Assembly (NCBI RefSeq): GCF_012932215.1
Contig: NZ_CP048788.1
Coordinates: 3,534,001 to 3,598,000, forward strand
Direction of reading: 5' to 3'
From: Roseobacter ponti
Lineage (GTDB): Bacteria; Pseudomonadota; Alphaproteobacteria; Rhodobacterales; Rhodobacteraceae
Length of the DNA: 64,000 nucleotides
The notes under the pieces are model-generated. The model saw only the letters and a list, made by a program, of their open reading frames with translations, searched no databases and had not been told where the DNA came from. Below, piece after piece: positions 54,696 through 62,559 of the stretch (the first letter of the stretch is position 1; every line of letters starts with the position of its first letter). A program made the position numbers and the translations under genes.

Positions 54696-55694
54696 ATGAG
54701 CGTTCTGCGCGATCTTTCGACCCGCGCAAGCGCCCGGCCTGCCCATATCGTGATGAGCGAAGGCCACGACCCTCGGGTCGTGGCCGGCGCAGTTGCCGCC
54801 GTGAAAACCGGAACCGCCCGGATCACACTGGTCGGCCCGCAGGACAGAGTGGCCGCTGCCCTGGTCGCCGCAGGCGAGATTAACAATCCCGCGTTACAGA
54901 TCGAAGACCCGGAGACCTCCGCACTCAGCGCCAGTCTGGCGTCGGCCTTTTACGAGCTCCGGAAACATAAAGGCGTCACCCCCGAGATTGCCGAATCCGA
55001 GGTGCGCAAGCCGCTGGTCTTTTCGGCACTGATGGTGCGCGAAGGCCATGCAGACGGCACCGTCGGCGGCGCTGTTGCAACCACATCCGACACGGTACGC
55101 GCCGCCCTGCAGATCATCGGCAAGGCAAAAGAGGCGCCACTGGTATCCAGCTTTTTCCTGATGGCCCTGCCGGAAAATCACCCCTCGGGACGCGATGGTA
55201 TGATCTTCGGCGATTGCGGGCTGGTAATTGACCCCACGTCCGAAGAGCTCGCGGCGATTGCCGTGGCCTCTGCCGCCTCCTGTCGCGCGCTTCTTGAGAC
55301 AGAGCCTGTGGTAGCGCTTCTGTCCTTTTCCACACACGGGTCAGCGCGGCATTCGTCGGTCAGCAAAGTGGCCGCCGCCGCTGCCCTCCTGAAAGAAAAT
55401 CATCCAGGTCTCAGAGCCGATGGTGAGTTGCAGTTCGATGCAGCCTTCGTGCCGCAGGTCGCCGCCTCCAAGGCCAAAGGCTCATCCGTGGCGGGCGAGG
55501 CTAATGTGATGATTTTTCCCAATCTCGACGCCGGCAATATCGGCTATAAGATTGCACAGCGCATCGGCGGTGCGGATGCAATCGGCCCGGTGCTGCAGGG
55601 GCTGTCAAAACCTGCCAATGATCTTTCGCGTGGCTGCACGGCCGCGGATGTGACCAATATGATTGCTGTGACCGTCCTTCAGGTCGCGCGCTAA
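54696..55694 (+). CDS. pta: Phosphate acetyltransferase
   Basis: Short-form Pta (332 aa), converting acetyl phosphate to acetyl-CoA. The fold's conserved parts are MSEGHDPRVVAG in domain 1 and LSFSTHGSARHSSVSKV in the active-site cleft, plus VAGEANVMIFPNLDAGNIGYKI in the C-terminal CoA region. It lacks the long N-terminal regulatory domain of E. coli Pta, as in other taurine clusters. It is 44 bp from xsc with GAAGGA before ATG, so the acetyl phosphate from Xsc is handled in the same operon. Confidence 0.94.
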   Translation: MSVLRDLSTRASARPAHIVMSEGHDPRVVAGAVAAVKTGTARITLVGPQDRVAAALVAAGEINNPALQIEDPETSALSASLASAFYELRKHKGVTPEIAESEVRKPLVFSALMVREGHADGTVGGAVATTSDTVRAALQIIGKAKEAPLVSSFFLMALPENHPSGRDGMIFGDCGLVIDPTSEELAAIAVASAASCRALLETEPVVALLSFSTHGSARHSSVSKVAAAAALLKENHPGLRADGELQFDAAFVPQVAASKAKGSSVAGEANVMIFPNLDAGNIGYKIAQRIGGADAIGPVLQGLSKPANDLSRGCTAADVTNMIAVTVLQVAR

Positions 55695-55712
55695 CTTCCG
55701 AGGAGACTTTCT

Positions 55713-58526
55713 ATGAACCAGCCGGTGATCGACCTGAGCCCGAAAGTCTCTGACGAGGTGCGCAAAACCACCTGTTACATGTGCGCCTGCCGCTGCGGGA
55801 TCAACGTGCACATGAAAGACGGAAAGGTCGCCTACATCGAGGGCAACAAGGATCATCCGGTCAACCAGGGTGTGCTCTGTGCCAAGGGGTCCGCCGGCAT
55901 CATGCAGGTCAACGCACCCTCGCGTCTGCGCAAACCACTCAAACGCGTGGGCGAGCGCGGATCGGGCGAGTTCGAAGAAATCGAATGGGATGAGGCGCTG
56001 AAGATTGCCACCGACTGGCTGGAACCGGTGCGCAAAAAAGACCCCTCCAAACTCGCGTTTTTCACCGGGCGCGATCAGTCACAGTCTTTCACGTCCTTCT
56101 GGGCGCAGAACTACGGCACACCGAATTATGCGGCCCACGGCGGCTTCTGCTCGGTCAATATGGCAGCGGCAGGCATCTACACGATGGGCGGCGCCTTCTG
56201 GGAATTCGGCCAGCCTGACTGGGATCACACAAAGCTTTTCATGCTTTTCGGCGTGGCCGAGGATCACGACAGCAACCCGATCAAAATGGGGATCGGCAAG
56301 ATCAAAAAGCGCGGCGCCCGGGTGATCGGCGTGAACCCAATCCGCACCGGGTATAATGCTGTGGCCGATGACTGGGTCGGCATCACGCCGGGCACCGACG
56401 GGCTCTTTATTCTGGCAATGGTCCACTGCCTGATGAAGGCCGGCAAAATCGATCTGAATTATCTGGCGCAATACACCAACGCCCCCGTTCTGGTGAATGA
56501 AGACGAAAAGTCCCCTGAATACGGCCTGCTGATGCGCGACGAGAACGGCAAAGAGCTTGTCATCGATCGAGTGACCGGCAAACTGACACCTTTCGATCAG
56601 CCCGGCGTCAAACCTGACCTCTCTGCAACCCATCGCGAGGCCGGCGTTACGCACCGGCCGGTCTTTCACAAAATGGCCGATATGTATCTCTCCGATGACT
56701 ACGCGCCGGAGAATGTGGCCGACCGCTGTGGCATTCCCGCCAGACGCATCCGCGCGATCGCGGCAGAGCTTGCGCGCGTGGCCTTCGAAGAAAGCTTTGA
56801 GCTTGATCAGCCCTGGACCGATTTCCGCGGTGAAAAGCACGAAACGATGGTGGGCCGTCCGGTCTCTTTTCATTCGATGCGTGGCATCTCTGCGCATGCC
56901 AACGGGTTTCAGACCTGCCGCGCGCTGCACACGCTGCAGATCATCCTCGGCACGGTCGAGGTACCCGGCGGCTTCCGCTTCAAGCCGCCCTATCCCAAGC
57001 CCGCGACCGCCCACCCCAAACCGCATGTTGGCATGAATGCAGGCGCACCGCTCAACGGCCCGCATCTGGGCTTCACCCACGGCCCCGAGGATCTTGCCCT
57101 GCGCGAAGACGGCACGCCCGCGCGCATCGACAAGGCCTTCACCTGGGAAAACCCGATGTCGAGCCACGGGCTCATGCATATGGTGATTTCTAACGCCTGG
57201 GCCGGCGATCCCTATAAAATCGACGTGCTGTTCATGTATATGGCAAACATGTCGTGGAACTCGTCGATGAATACGCGCGGCGTGATCGACATGCTGACCG
57301 ACAAGGATGAGAACGGCGAATATGTGATCCCGAAGATCATCTATTCTGATGCCTACAGCTCTGAAATGGTTGCCTATTCTGATCTGATCCTGCCCGATAC
57401 AACCTATCTCGAACGCCACGACTGCATCTCGCTTTTGGATCGACCGATCTGCGAGGCCGATGCTGCTGCTGATGCTATCCGCTGGCCGGTGATAATGCCC
57501 GATCGCGACGTGAAAGGGTTCCAGTCGATGCTCTGCGAGCTGGGGGCCATGCTGAAACTGCCCGGCTTTACCAATGAGGACGGCAGCCAGAAATACGCCG
57601 ATTACGGCGATTACATCGTCAACCACGAACGCCGGCCAGGCATCGGCCCGCTGGCCGGGTTCCGGGGGGCGAACGGCGATAAATCAGGCCGCGGCGAGGT
57701 CAACCCGCGCCAGCTTGAGCAGTACATCGAAAACGGTGGCTTCTTCGTTGAACACATCCCGCAGGGGTCAAATTACTACAAACCCTGGAACACCGCCTAT
57801 CAGGACTGGGCGGTGGAAATGGGCCTCTACGATAAACCAACGCCCTATCTTTTCTCGCTCTATGTCGAGCCGATGCGGAAATTCCAGCTCGCCGCCGAAG
57901 GCCACGGCGACCGCCAGCCGCCCGATCACCTGCGCCAGCGCATCATCGACACGATGTCACCGCTGCCGATCTGGTATTCCTGCGAAGAGGAGAACCGTGC
58001 CGATGAATTCCCCGTCACGGCTCTCACGCAGCGCCCGATGGCGATGTACCACTCCTGGGGTTCACAGAACGCCTGGCTCAGGCAACTGCACGGCCATAAT
58101 CCACTGTATCTGCCGACAAAGCTGATGCGCGAAAATGATCTCTCCGACGGCGACTGGGCGACAGTCACCTCACCGCATGGTGAGATAACGGTGCCGGTGC
58201 TTGAGATGGCGGCGCTCAACGAAAACACCGTCTGGACCTGGAACGCTATCGGCAAACGCAAAGGTGCCTGGGCGCTTGAGGAAAACGCCCCCGAAGCTAC
58301 CCGCGGCTTCCTGCTAAACCACCTCATCCACGAGTTGCTGCCGCCCAAAGGCGACGGGCTGCGGTGGGCCAATTCCGATCCGATCACCGGCCAGGCCGCC
58401 TGGTTCGACCTCAAAGTCCGGATCACCAAAGCGGCCACCCCCGATGAAGCAAAACCAGAATTCCCGCCGATAAAATCATCCGTCGGAAAAGGCCCGAAGA
58501 ACCTGACATGGAAAGTCGGCAAATGA
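55713..58526 (+). CDS. soeA: Sulfite dehydrogenase catalytic subunit SoeA, molybdopterin oxidoreductase
   Basis: A 937-aa Mo-bisMGD enzyme of the PsrA/PhsA-like branch. The N-terminal [4Fe-4S] motif is C21-x2-C24-x3-C28-x27-C56. A candidate Mo ligand is C146 in HGGFCSVNM, and the C-terminal molybdopterin domain (about 800-920) begins RPMAMYHSWGSQNAW. There is no Tat or Sec signal, so the enzyme faces the cytoplasm, as SoeA does. Coming 18 bp after pta, it would oxidise the sulfite released by Xsc. The DMSO/thiosulfate reductase alternatives are less likely because of context and location. Confidence 0.88.
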   Translation: MNQPVIDLSPKVSDEVRKTTCYMCACRCGINVHMKDGKVAYIEGNKDHPVNQGVLCAKGSAGIMQVNAPSRLRKPLKRVGERGSGEFEEIEWDEALKIATDWLEPVRKKDPSKLAFFTGRDQSQSFTSFWAQNYGTPNYAAHGGFCSVNMAAAGIYTMGGAFWEFGQPDWDHTKLFMLFGVAEDHDSNPIKMGIGKIKKRGARVIGVNPIRTGYNAVADDWVGITPGTDGLFILAMVHCLMKAGKIDLNYLAQYTNAPVLVNEDEKSPEYGLLMRDENGKELVIDRVTGKLTPFDQPGVKPDLSATHREAGVTHRPVFHKMADMYLSDDYAPENVADRCGIPARRIRAIAAELARVAFEESFELDQPWTDFRGEKHETMVGRPVSFHSMRGISAHANGFQTCRALHTLQIILGTVEVPGGFRFKPPYPKPATAHPKPHVGMNAGAPLNGPHLGFTHGPEDLALREDGTPARIDKAFTWENPMSSHGLMHMVISNAWAGDPYKIDVLFMYMANMSWNSSMNTRGVIDMLTDKDENGEYVIPKIIYSDAYSSEMVAYSDLILPDTTYLERHDCISLLDRPICEADAAADAIRWPVIMPDRDVKGFQSMLCELGAMLKLPGFTNEDGSQKYADYGDYIVNHERRPGIGPLAGFRGANGDKSGRGEVNPRQLEQYIENGGFFVEHIPQGSNYYKPWNTAYQDWAVEMGLYDKPTPYLFSLYVEPMRKFQLAAEGHGDRQPPDHLRQRIIDTMSPLPIWYSCEEENRADEFPVTALTQRPMAMYHSWGSQNAWLRQLHGHNPLYLPTKLMRENDLSDGDWATVTSPHGEITVPVLEMAALNENTVWTWNAIGKRKGAWALEENAPEATRGFLLNHLIHELLPPKGDGLRWANSDPITGQAAWFDLKVRITKAATPDEAKPEFPPIKSSVGKGPKNLTWKVGK

Positions 58527-58535
58527 CCGCGCCAC

Positions 58536-58583
58536 TTCTCTGGCTCGAAAATATCCCGGGGGTCCGGGGGCAGCGCCCCCGGG
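58536..58583 (+). repeat. Copy 2 of the intergenic motif with an attached hairpin
   Basis: TTCTCTGGCTCGAAAATATCC (58536-58556) matches 31105 at 19 of 21 bases, followed by a hairpin with arms CCGGGGGC (58564-58571) and GCCCCCGG (58575-58582). It sits in the 136-bp gap between soeA and soeB. I recall similar G-rich elements as common in Rhodobacteraceae genomes. Confidence 0.6.
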
Positions 58584-58662
58584 AACGCAGACCTCTTCCC
58601 GACAGGCCGTTTGACACGCCACAGACAATCGCCCCGCCGACCTTCCCGAACAGGAGCCGCTC

Positions 58663-59409
58663 ATGACCTCCCTGCCAACCTCGACCGACCGCAAACTGGG
58701 CCTCGTGATTGACCTTGATACATGTGTCGGCTGCCATGCCTGTGTGATCTCCTGCAAAGGATGGAACACCGAAAACTACGGCGCGCCGCTCAGTGACCAG
58801 AACGCGTACGGCGCAGACAACAGCGGCACCTTTCTCAACCGCGTGCACTCTTATGAGGTGCAGCCCGAGGCAGGCGCCGCACAGCTCATCCACTTCCCCA
58901 AATCCTGCCTGCACTGCGAGGATGCGCCCTGTGTCACGGTCTGCCCGACCGGCGCCAGCTACAAACGTGTCGAAGACGGCATCGTGCTGGTCAACGAGAG
59001 CGATTGTATCGGTTGCGGGCTCTGCGCCTGGGCCTGCCCTTATGGTGCGCGTGAGCTCGATCAGGCCGAAGGTGTGATGAAGAAATGCACACTCTGCGTG
59101 GACCGCATCTATAACGAAAACCTACCCGAGGAAGACCGCCAGCCCGCCTGCGTGCGCACCTGCCCGTCGAACGCGCGCCACTTCGGCGATCTGGGTGATC
59201 CCGACAGCGACGTGAGCAAACTTGTCGCCGACCGCGGCGGCATGGATCTGATGCCTGAACAGGGCACAAAACCCGTCAACAAATACCTGCCGCCCCGGCC
59301 CAAGGACGCGATGCCTGAATTTGACGTGCTCGCCCCCTTCCTCGAACCGGTGGCGCATGAGCCCAAGGGCTTTCTGGGCTGGCTCGACAAAGCGCTGGAG
59401 AAAATCTGA
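58663..59409 (+). CDS. soeB: Sulfite dehydrogenase iron-sulfur subunit SoeB
   Basis: A 248-aa electron-transfer subunit. Sixteen Cys form four [4Fe-4S] clusters: C21/24/27/31, C82/85/90/94, C115/118/121/125 and C142/145/163/167. The order DmsB/PsrB-like and the AGGAG site upstream are normal. It passes electrons from SoeA to the membrane subunit. Its TGA overlaps the soeC ATG (TGATG at 59407-59411), so the two are translationally coupled. A PEFD-type tail at the C-terminus is extra. Confidence 0.9.
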   Translation: MTSLPTSTDRKLGLVIDLDTCVGCHACVISCKGWNTENYGAPLSDQNAYGADNSGTFLNRVHSYEVQPEAGAAQLIHFPKSCLHCEDAPCVTVCPTGASYKRVEDGIVLVNESDCIGCGLCAWACPYGARELDQAEGVMKKCTLCVDRIYNENLPEEDRQPACVRTCPSNARHFGDLGDPDSDVSKLVADRGGMDLMPEQGTKPVNKYLPPRPKDAMPEFDVLAPFLEPVAHEPKGFLGWLDKALEKI

Positions 59410-60281
59410 TGCATCCTGCACCTTCTGTTATCTTCTTCACCACTTTCAGTGGACTGGGCTTTGGCCTGCTGGTCTGGCTGGGCCTTGGTTACCCGGCGGT
59501 CACCGGCTGGACGGCATTCGTCTTTTTCGCGATTGCCTATGCCATGGCCGTGGGCGGCCTGCTGGCCTCGACCTTTCACCTCGGACGGCCTGAACGCGCG
59601 ATCAAAGCCTTCACCCAGTGGCGCTCCAGCTGGCTCAGCCGTGAGGCATGGTGCGCTGTCGGTGCGCTGGTTCTGATGGGTCTCTATGCCGCCGGTCTGG
59701 TTTTTGCGGACACCCGCATCGCGCTGCTGGGCATCCTTGGTGCTCTGTTCTCGCTGGCCACGGTTTTCACCACCTCGATGATCTATACACAGCTCAAAAC
59801 CATCCCGCGCTGGAACATGAGCATCACGCCGGTGAAGTTCCTCGTCCTTTCGCTTGCCGGTGGTGCGCTGCTCTCCGGACAGGTTCAGGCGGCCCTTATC
59901 CTGCTGGTCGTCGCCGGCGTTGTTCAGGGGCTGACCTGGATCATGGGCGACAGGGCGCTGGAGGCATCCGGCACCAGTCTCAAAACCGCAACCGGGCTCG
60001 GTGAAGCAGGATCCGTGCGCTCGTTTGAGCCGCCGCATACCGGCACCAACTACCTGCTGCGCGAGTTCGTGCATGAGATCGGGCGCAAACACAGCCAGAA
60101 ACTCCGGCTTATTTCTCTGGTGCTGATGGTCGGCGTTCCGTTCCTGCTGCTGATCCTGCCGTTCAACCATTTCTTTGCGCTGCTCGCGGTGATCAGCCAT
60201 GTGGCGGGTGTTCTGACCGCGCGCTGGCTCTTCTTCGCTGAGGCGGAGCATGTGGTGGGGCTTTACTACGGCAAGCGCTGA
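59409..60281 (+). CDS. soeC: Sulfite dehydrogenase membrane anchor SoeC, DmsC family
   Basis: A 290-aa integral membrane protein with about eight predicted spans (for example GLGFGLLVWLGLGYP, FVFFAIAYAMAVGGLLAST, ISLVLMVGVPFLLLILPF). The DmsC-type motif STFHLGRPERA with its Arg and His follows TM2, and the last span has ARWLFFAEAEHV. It anchors SoeAB at the inner membrane and passes electrons to the quinone pool. No heme-binding CxxCH is present. It is the last gene of the tauR-xsc-pta-soeABC run. Confidence 0.88.
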   Translation: MHPAPSVIFFTTFSGLGFGLLVWLGLGYPAVTGWTAFVFFAIAYAMAVGGLLASTFHLGRPERAIKAFTQWRSSWLSREAWCAVGALVLMGLYAAGLVFADTRIALLGILGALFSLATVFTTSMIYTQLKTIPRWNMSITPVKFLVLSLAGGALLSGQVQAALILLVVAGVVQGLTWIMGDRALEASGTSLKTATGLGEAGSVRSFEPPHTGTNYLLREFVHEIGRKHSQKLRLISLVLMVGVPFLLLILPFNHFFALLAVISHVAGVLTARWLFFAEAEHVVGLYYGKR

Positions 60282-60290
60282 GCGCCGCCC

Positions 60291-61454
60291 TCAGAGCGGC
60301 AGGCGGCGCTCCACCAGACGCGCCATGATCGAGGCTCCAACGGGCAGGATCTCCTCGCCCAGCACGAAACCGGGGTTGTGCAGCGGCAGCGTGCCGCTGT
60401 GCCCGAGGCTGCAGTAGGCGCCCGGCACGACCCGCAGCATATCGGCAAAATCCTCTGAACCGGTTGTCGGGTCTTCCGCGTCAGTGACGTTTTCAGCGCC
60501 CACAATATCTGTCGCCGCCTCCAGATACGCCACCGACAGATCCGCGTCATTCACGAGCACATCAAAAACGTTGCGCAGATCGAGCGTAATTTCGACCCCG
60601 TGGGCCGTCGCAAAGCCATCGCAAAGCGCCTGCAGGCGCCCCGCCGCGCGGGCATAAACGTCATCTTTAAAATAGCGGATCGTGCCCGCCAGCGTCGCCA
60701 CGCCCGGCACCACGTTATATGCGCTGCCGGCGTTGAGTTTCGTGACCGACAGCACGCAGGTCTCCAGCGGGCTGATGTTTCGCGCCACGATGGTGTTGAG
60801 CTCTGTGGTCAGGCTCGCCGCGATCATCAGTGCGTCGCGGCTGTCTTCGGGGTGGGCGGCGTGGCTGCCGTGGCCCTGCACGGTGATGTCGAAAAACGCG
60901 GCCCCCGCCATGGCGGCGCCGGCACGAATACCGAACCTGCCCGGATTGCCGTCCGGATAATTATGCATCCCGTAAATCTCATCACAGGGGAACCGTTCGA
61001 AAAGTCCGTCAGCGATCATGCCGCGCGCCCCGCCAAGGCCCTCTTCGGCGGGCTGAAAGATCAGCACCGCTGTTCCGTCAAAATCGCGCGTGGCCGTCAG
61101 GTGTTTTGCCGCCCCGAGCAGCATCGTGGTGTGTCCGTCGTGCCCGCAGGCGTGCATCACACCGTCGTTTGACGAGGCATGCGGCAGGCCCGTTGCTTCG
61201 GTGATCGGCAGCGCATCCATATCCGCACGCAGCCCGACGCATCGGTTGCCCTGCCCTTTGCCGCGCACAATCGCCACCACACCTGTACCGGCAATTCCGG
61301 TGTGCAGTTCATCAACGCCATAGCTTTCCAGCAACCGCGCCACAACGCCGCTGGTGCGTTTTTCCTCAAAGCCGATCTCGGGATGTGCGTGCAGATCGCG
61401 GTAAATCTCCTGCAGTTCCGCGGTGCTGTCGTCAATCACTGGCAGGATGTTCAC
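60291..61454 (-). CDS. M20-family amidohydrolase (aminoacylase/hippurate hydrolase-like)
   Basis: A zinc-dependent M20D peptidase-family protein (387 aa). Metal-binding blocks are MHACGHDGHTTMLLG near residues 95-110, PAEEGLGGARGMI with its catalytic Glu, and DAEDPTTGSEDFADML near the end; LRADMDALPI precedes them. The dimerisation (lid) domain lies at about 185-300. Such enzymes hydrolyse N-acyl amino acids or indole conjugates; substrate not fixed. GTG 61454 (start of NILPVID) has GGGAGA upstream and is preferred to ATG 61487. Confidence 0.88.
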   Translation of the reverse strand: MNILPVIDDSTAELQEIYRDLHAHPEIGFEEKRTSGVVARLLESYGVDELHTGIAGTGVVAIVRGKGQGNRCVGLRADMDALPITEATGLPHASSNDGVMHACGHDGHTTMLLGAAKHLTATRDFDGTAVLIFQPAEEGLGGARGMIADGLFERFPCDEIYGMHNYPDGNPGRFGIRAGAAMAGAAFFDITVQGHGSHAAHPEDSRDALMIAASLTTELNTIVARNISPLETCVLSVTKLNAGSAYNVVPGVATLAGTIRYFKDDVYARAAGRLQALCDGFATAHGVEITLDLRNVFDVLVNDADLSVAYLEAATDIVGAENVTDAEDPTTGSEDFADMLRVVPGAYCSLGHSGTLPLHNPGFVLGEEILPVGASIMARLVERRLPL

Positions 61455-61521
61455 AGGCGTTTCTCCCGGTTGCTGAGCATCCGGCAATTCTGGAAGCCCG
61501 CGGCATCAGGGTCAACGCCTG

Positions 61522-61549
61522 AAATACAAAGGGCGGGATGATCCCGCCC
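61522..61549 (-). terminator. Terminator of dapA
   Basis: Arms GGGCGGGA (61531-61538) and TCCCGCCC (61542-61549), 9 bp beyond the dapA stop on the minus strand, followed in that direction by TTTGTATTT. It separates dapA from the downstream M20 gene. Confidence 0.7.
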
Positions 61550-61557
61550 CTGTCTTT

Positions 61558-62433
61558 TCAGTTCATCAGCCCCGCGTGACGCAGACCATCATCGACCAGC
61601 GCGCGCGTGGCATCCGAGAGGCCCGTCAGCGGCAGGCGCACCTCCTCAGAGCAGAGATCAAGCCGCGACATGGCATATTTCACACCGACGAGCCCCGGTT
61701 CGGTAAAGATCGCCTTGTGCAGCGGCATCAGCCGGTCCTGGATTTCCAGCGCGCGTCCATAGTCCCCCGAAAGGCAGGAGGCCTGCATCTCACTCAGCAT
61801 CTTTGGTGCGACATTGGCGGTGACCGAAATGCAGCCGACCCCACCCTGCGCGTTAAACCCGTGTGCTGTGGCATCCTCGCCCGAGAGCTGGATGAAATCC
61901 GCGCCGCAGGTCATCCGCTGATCACAGACCCGCGCCAGATCGCCGGTGGCATCTTTGACCCCGACAATGCGCGGCAGTTCAGCAAGCCGCCCCATGGTGT
62001 CCGGTTTCATGTCCACCACGGACCGGCCGGGAATGTTGTAAATGATGACCGGCAGTTCACAGCAGTCGTGGATCGCAGTGAAATGCGCGATCAGACCGGA
62101 CTGCGTGGGTTTGTTGTAATAGGGCGTGACCACGAGAATCGCATCCGCACCGACCTTTTCCGCGTGCTGAGCGAGGCGCATCGCTTCGGTCGTATTGTTT
62201 GAGCCGGCGCCCGCAATGACCGGAATGCGGCCCGCTGCAGCTTTGACGACTTCTTCGACCACGGTTTCATGTTCACGGTGGCTCAGGGTTGGGCTTTCAC
62301 CGGTCGTCCCCACGGGGACAAGGCCGTTACTGCCTTCACCGATATGCCATTCGACGAGTTTCTTCAGCGTATCCAGATCCAGCTCGCCGTTCCGAAACGG
62401 CGTGACGAGGGCAGGCATCGAGCCTTTGAACAT
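61558..62433 (-). CDS. dapA: 4-hydroxy-tetrahydrodipicolinate synthase
   Basis: Class I aldolase-fold enzyme (291 aa) of the lysine/diaminopimelate pathway, condensing pyruvate with aspartate semialdehyde. The opening [19 protein letters not shown] and GTTGESPTL are diagnostic; the Schiff-base Lys is in GVKDATGD (about 160), Tyr in VVTPYYNKP and [11 protein letters not shown] 62433 has AGGAG seven bases upstream, better than the GTG two codons earlier. It supplies the meso-DAP for peptidoglycan; the neighbouring slt gene handles its breakdown. Confidence 0.95.
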   Translation of the reverse strand: MFKGSMPALVTPFRNGELDLDTLKKLVEWHIGEGSNGLVPVGTTGESPTLSHREHETVVEEVVKAAAGRIPVIAGAGSNNTTEAMRLAQHAEKVGADAILVVTPYYNKPTQSGLIAHFTAIHDCCELPVIIYNIPGRSVVDMKPDTMGRLAELPRIVGVKDATGDLARVCDQRMTCGADFIQLSGEDATAHGFNAQGGVGCISVTANVAPKMLSEMQASCLSGDYGRALEIQDRLMPLHKAIFTEPGLVGVKYAMSRLDLCSEEVRLPLTGLSDATRALVDDGLRHAGLMN

Positions 62434-62559
62434 TTTCACGCTCCTTTATATTGTGGCCGGCAAATGGCCTGGTTTTAACATCTTTTCAGCAAGATCGTGA
62501 TTTGATCCCGCGCTATGCAGATGTATGTATCAGAGGCTCTAGCCTTCAAACGTCGGGAA

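Noticed and set aside
56079-57626. 515-codon open frame opposite soeA
   Set aside because: SoeA is unmistakable on the plus strand, with its cysteine motif and cofactor domains; the reverse frame is rich in His/Arg/Ile-Gly runs typical of a shadow.
59109-60251. 380-codon open frame opposite soeB-soeC
   Set aside because: It spans two coupled genes and shows Gln/Arg/Glu-rich composition mirroring membrane codons, with no family features.
55713-60281. DMSO reductase DmsABC
   Set aside because: Subunit layout is the same, but SoeA lacks a Tat signal and follows xsc-pta, which releases sulfite; sulfite dehydrogenase fits better. This rests on context and family branch, not on a kinetic fact.
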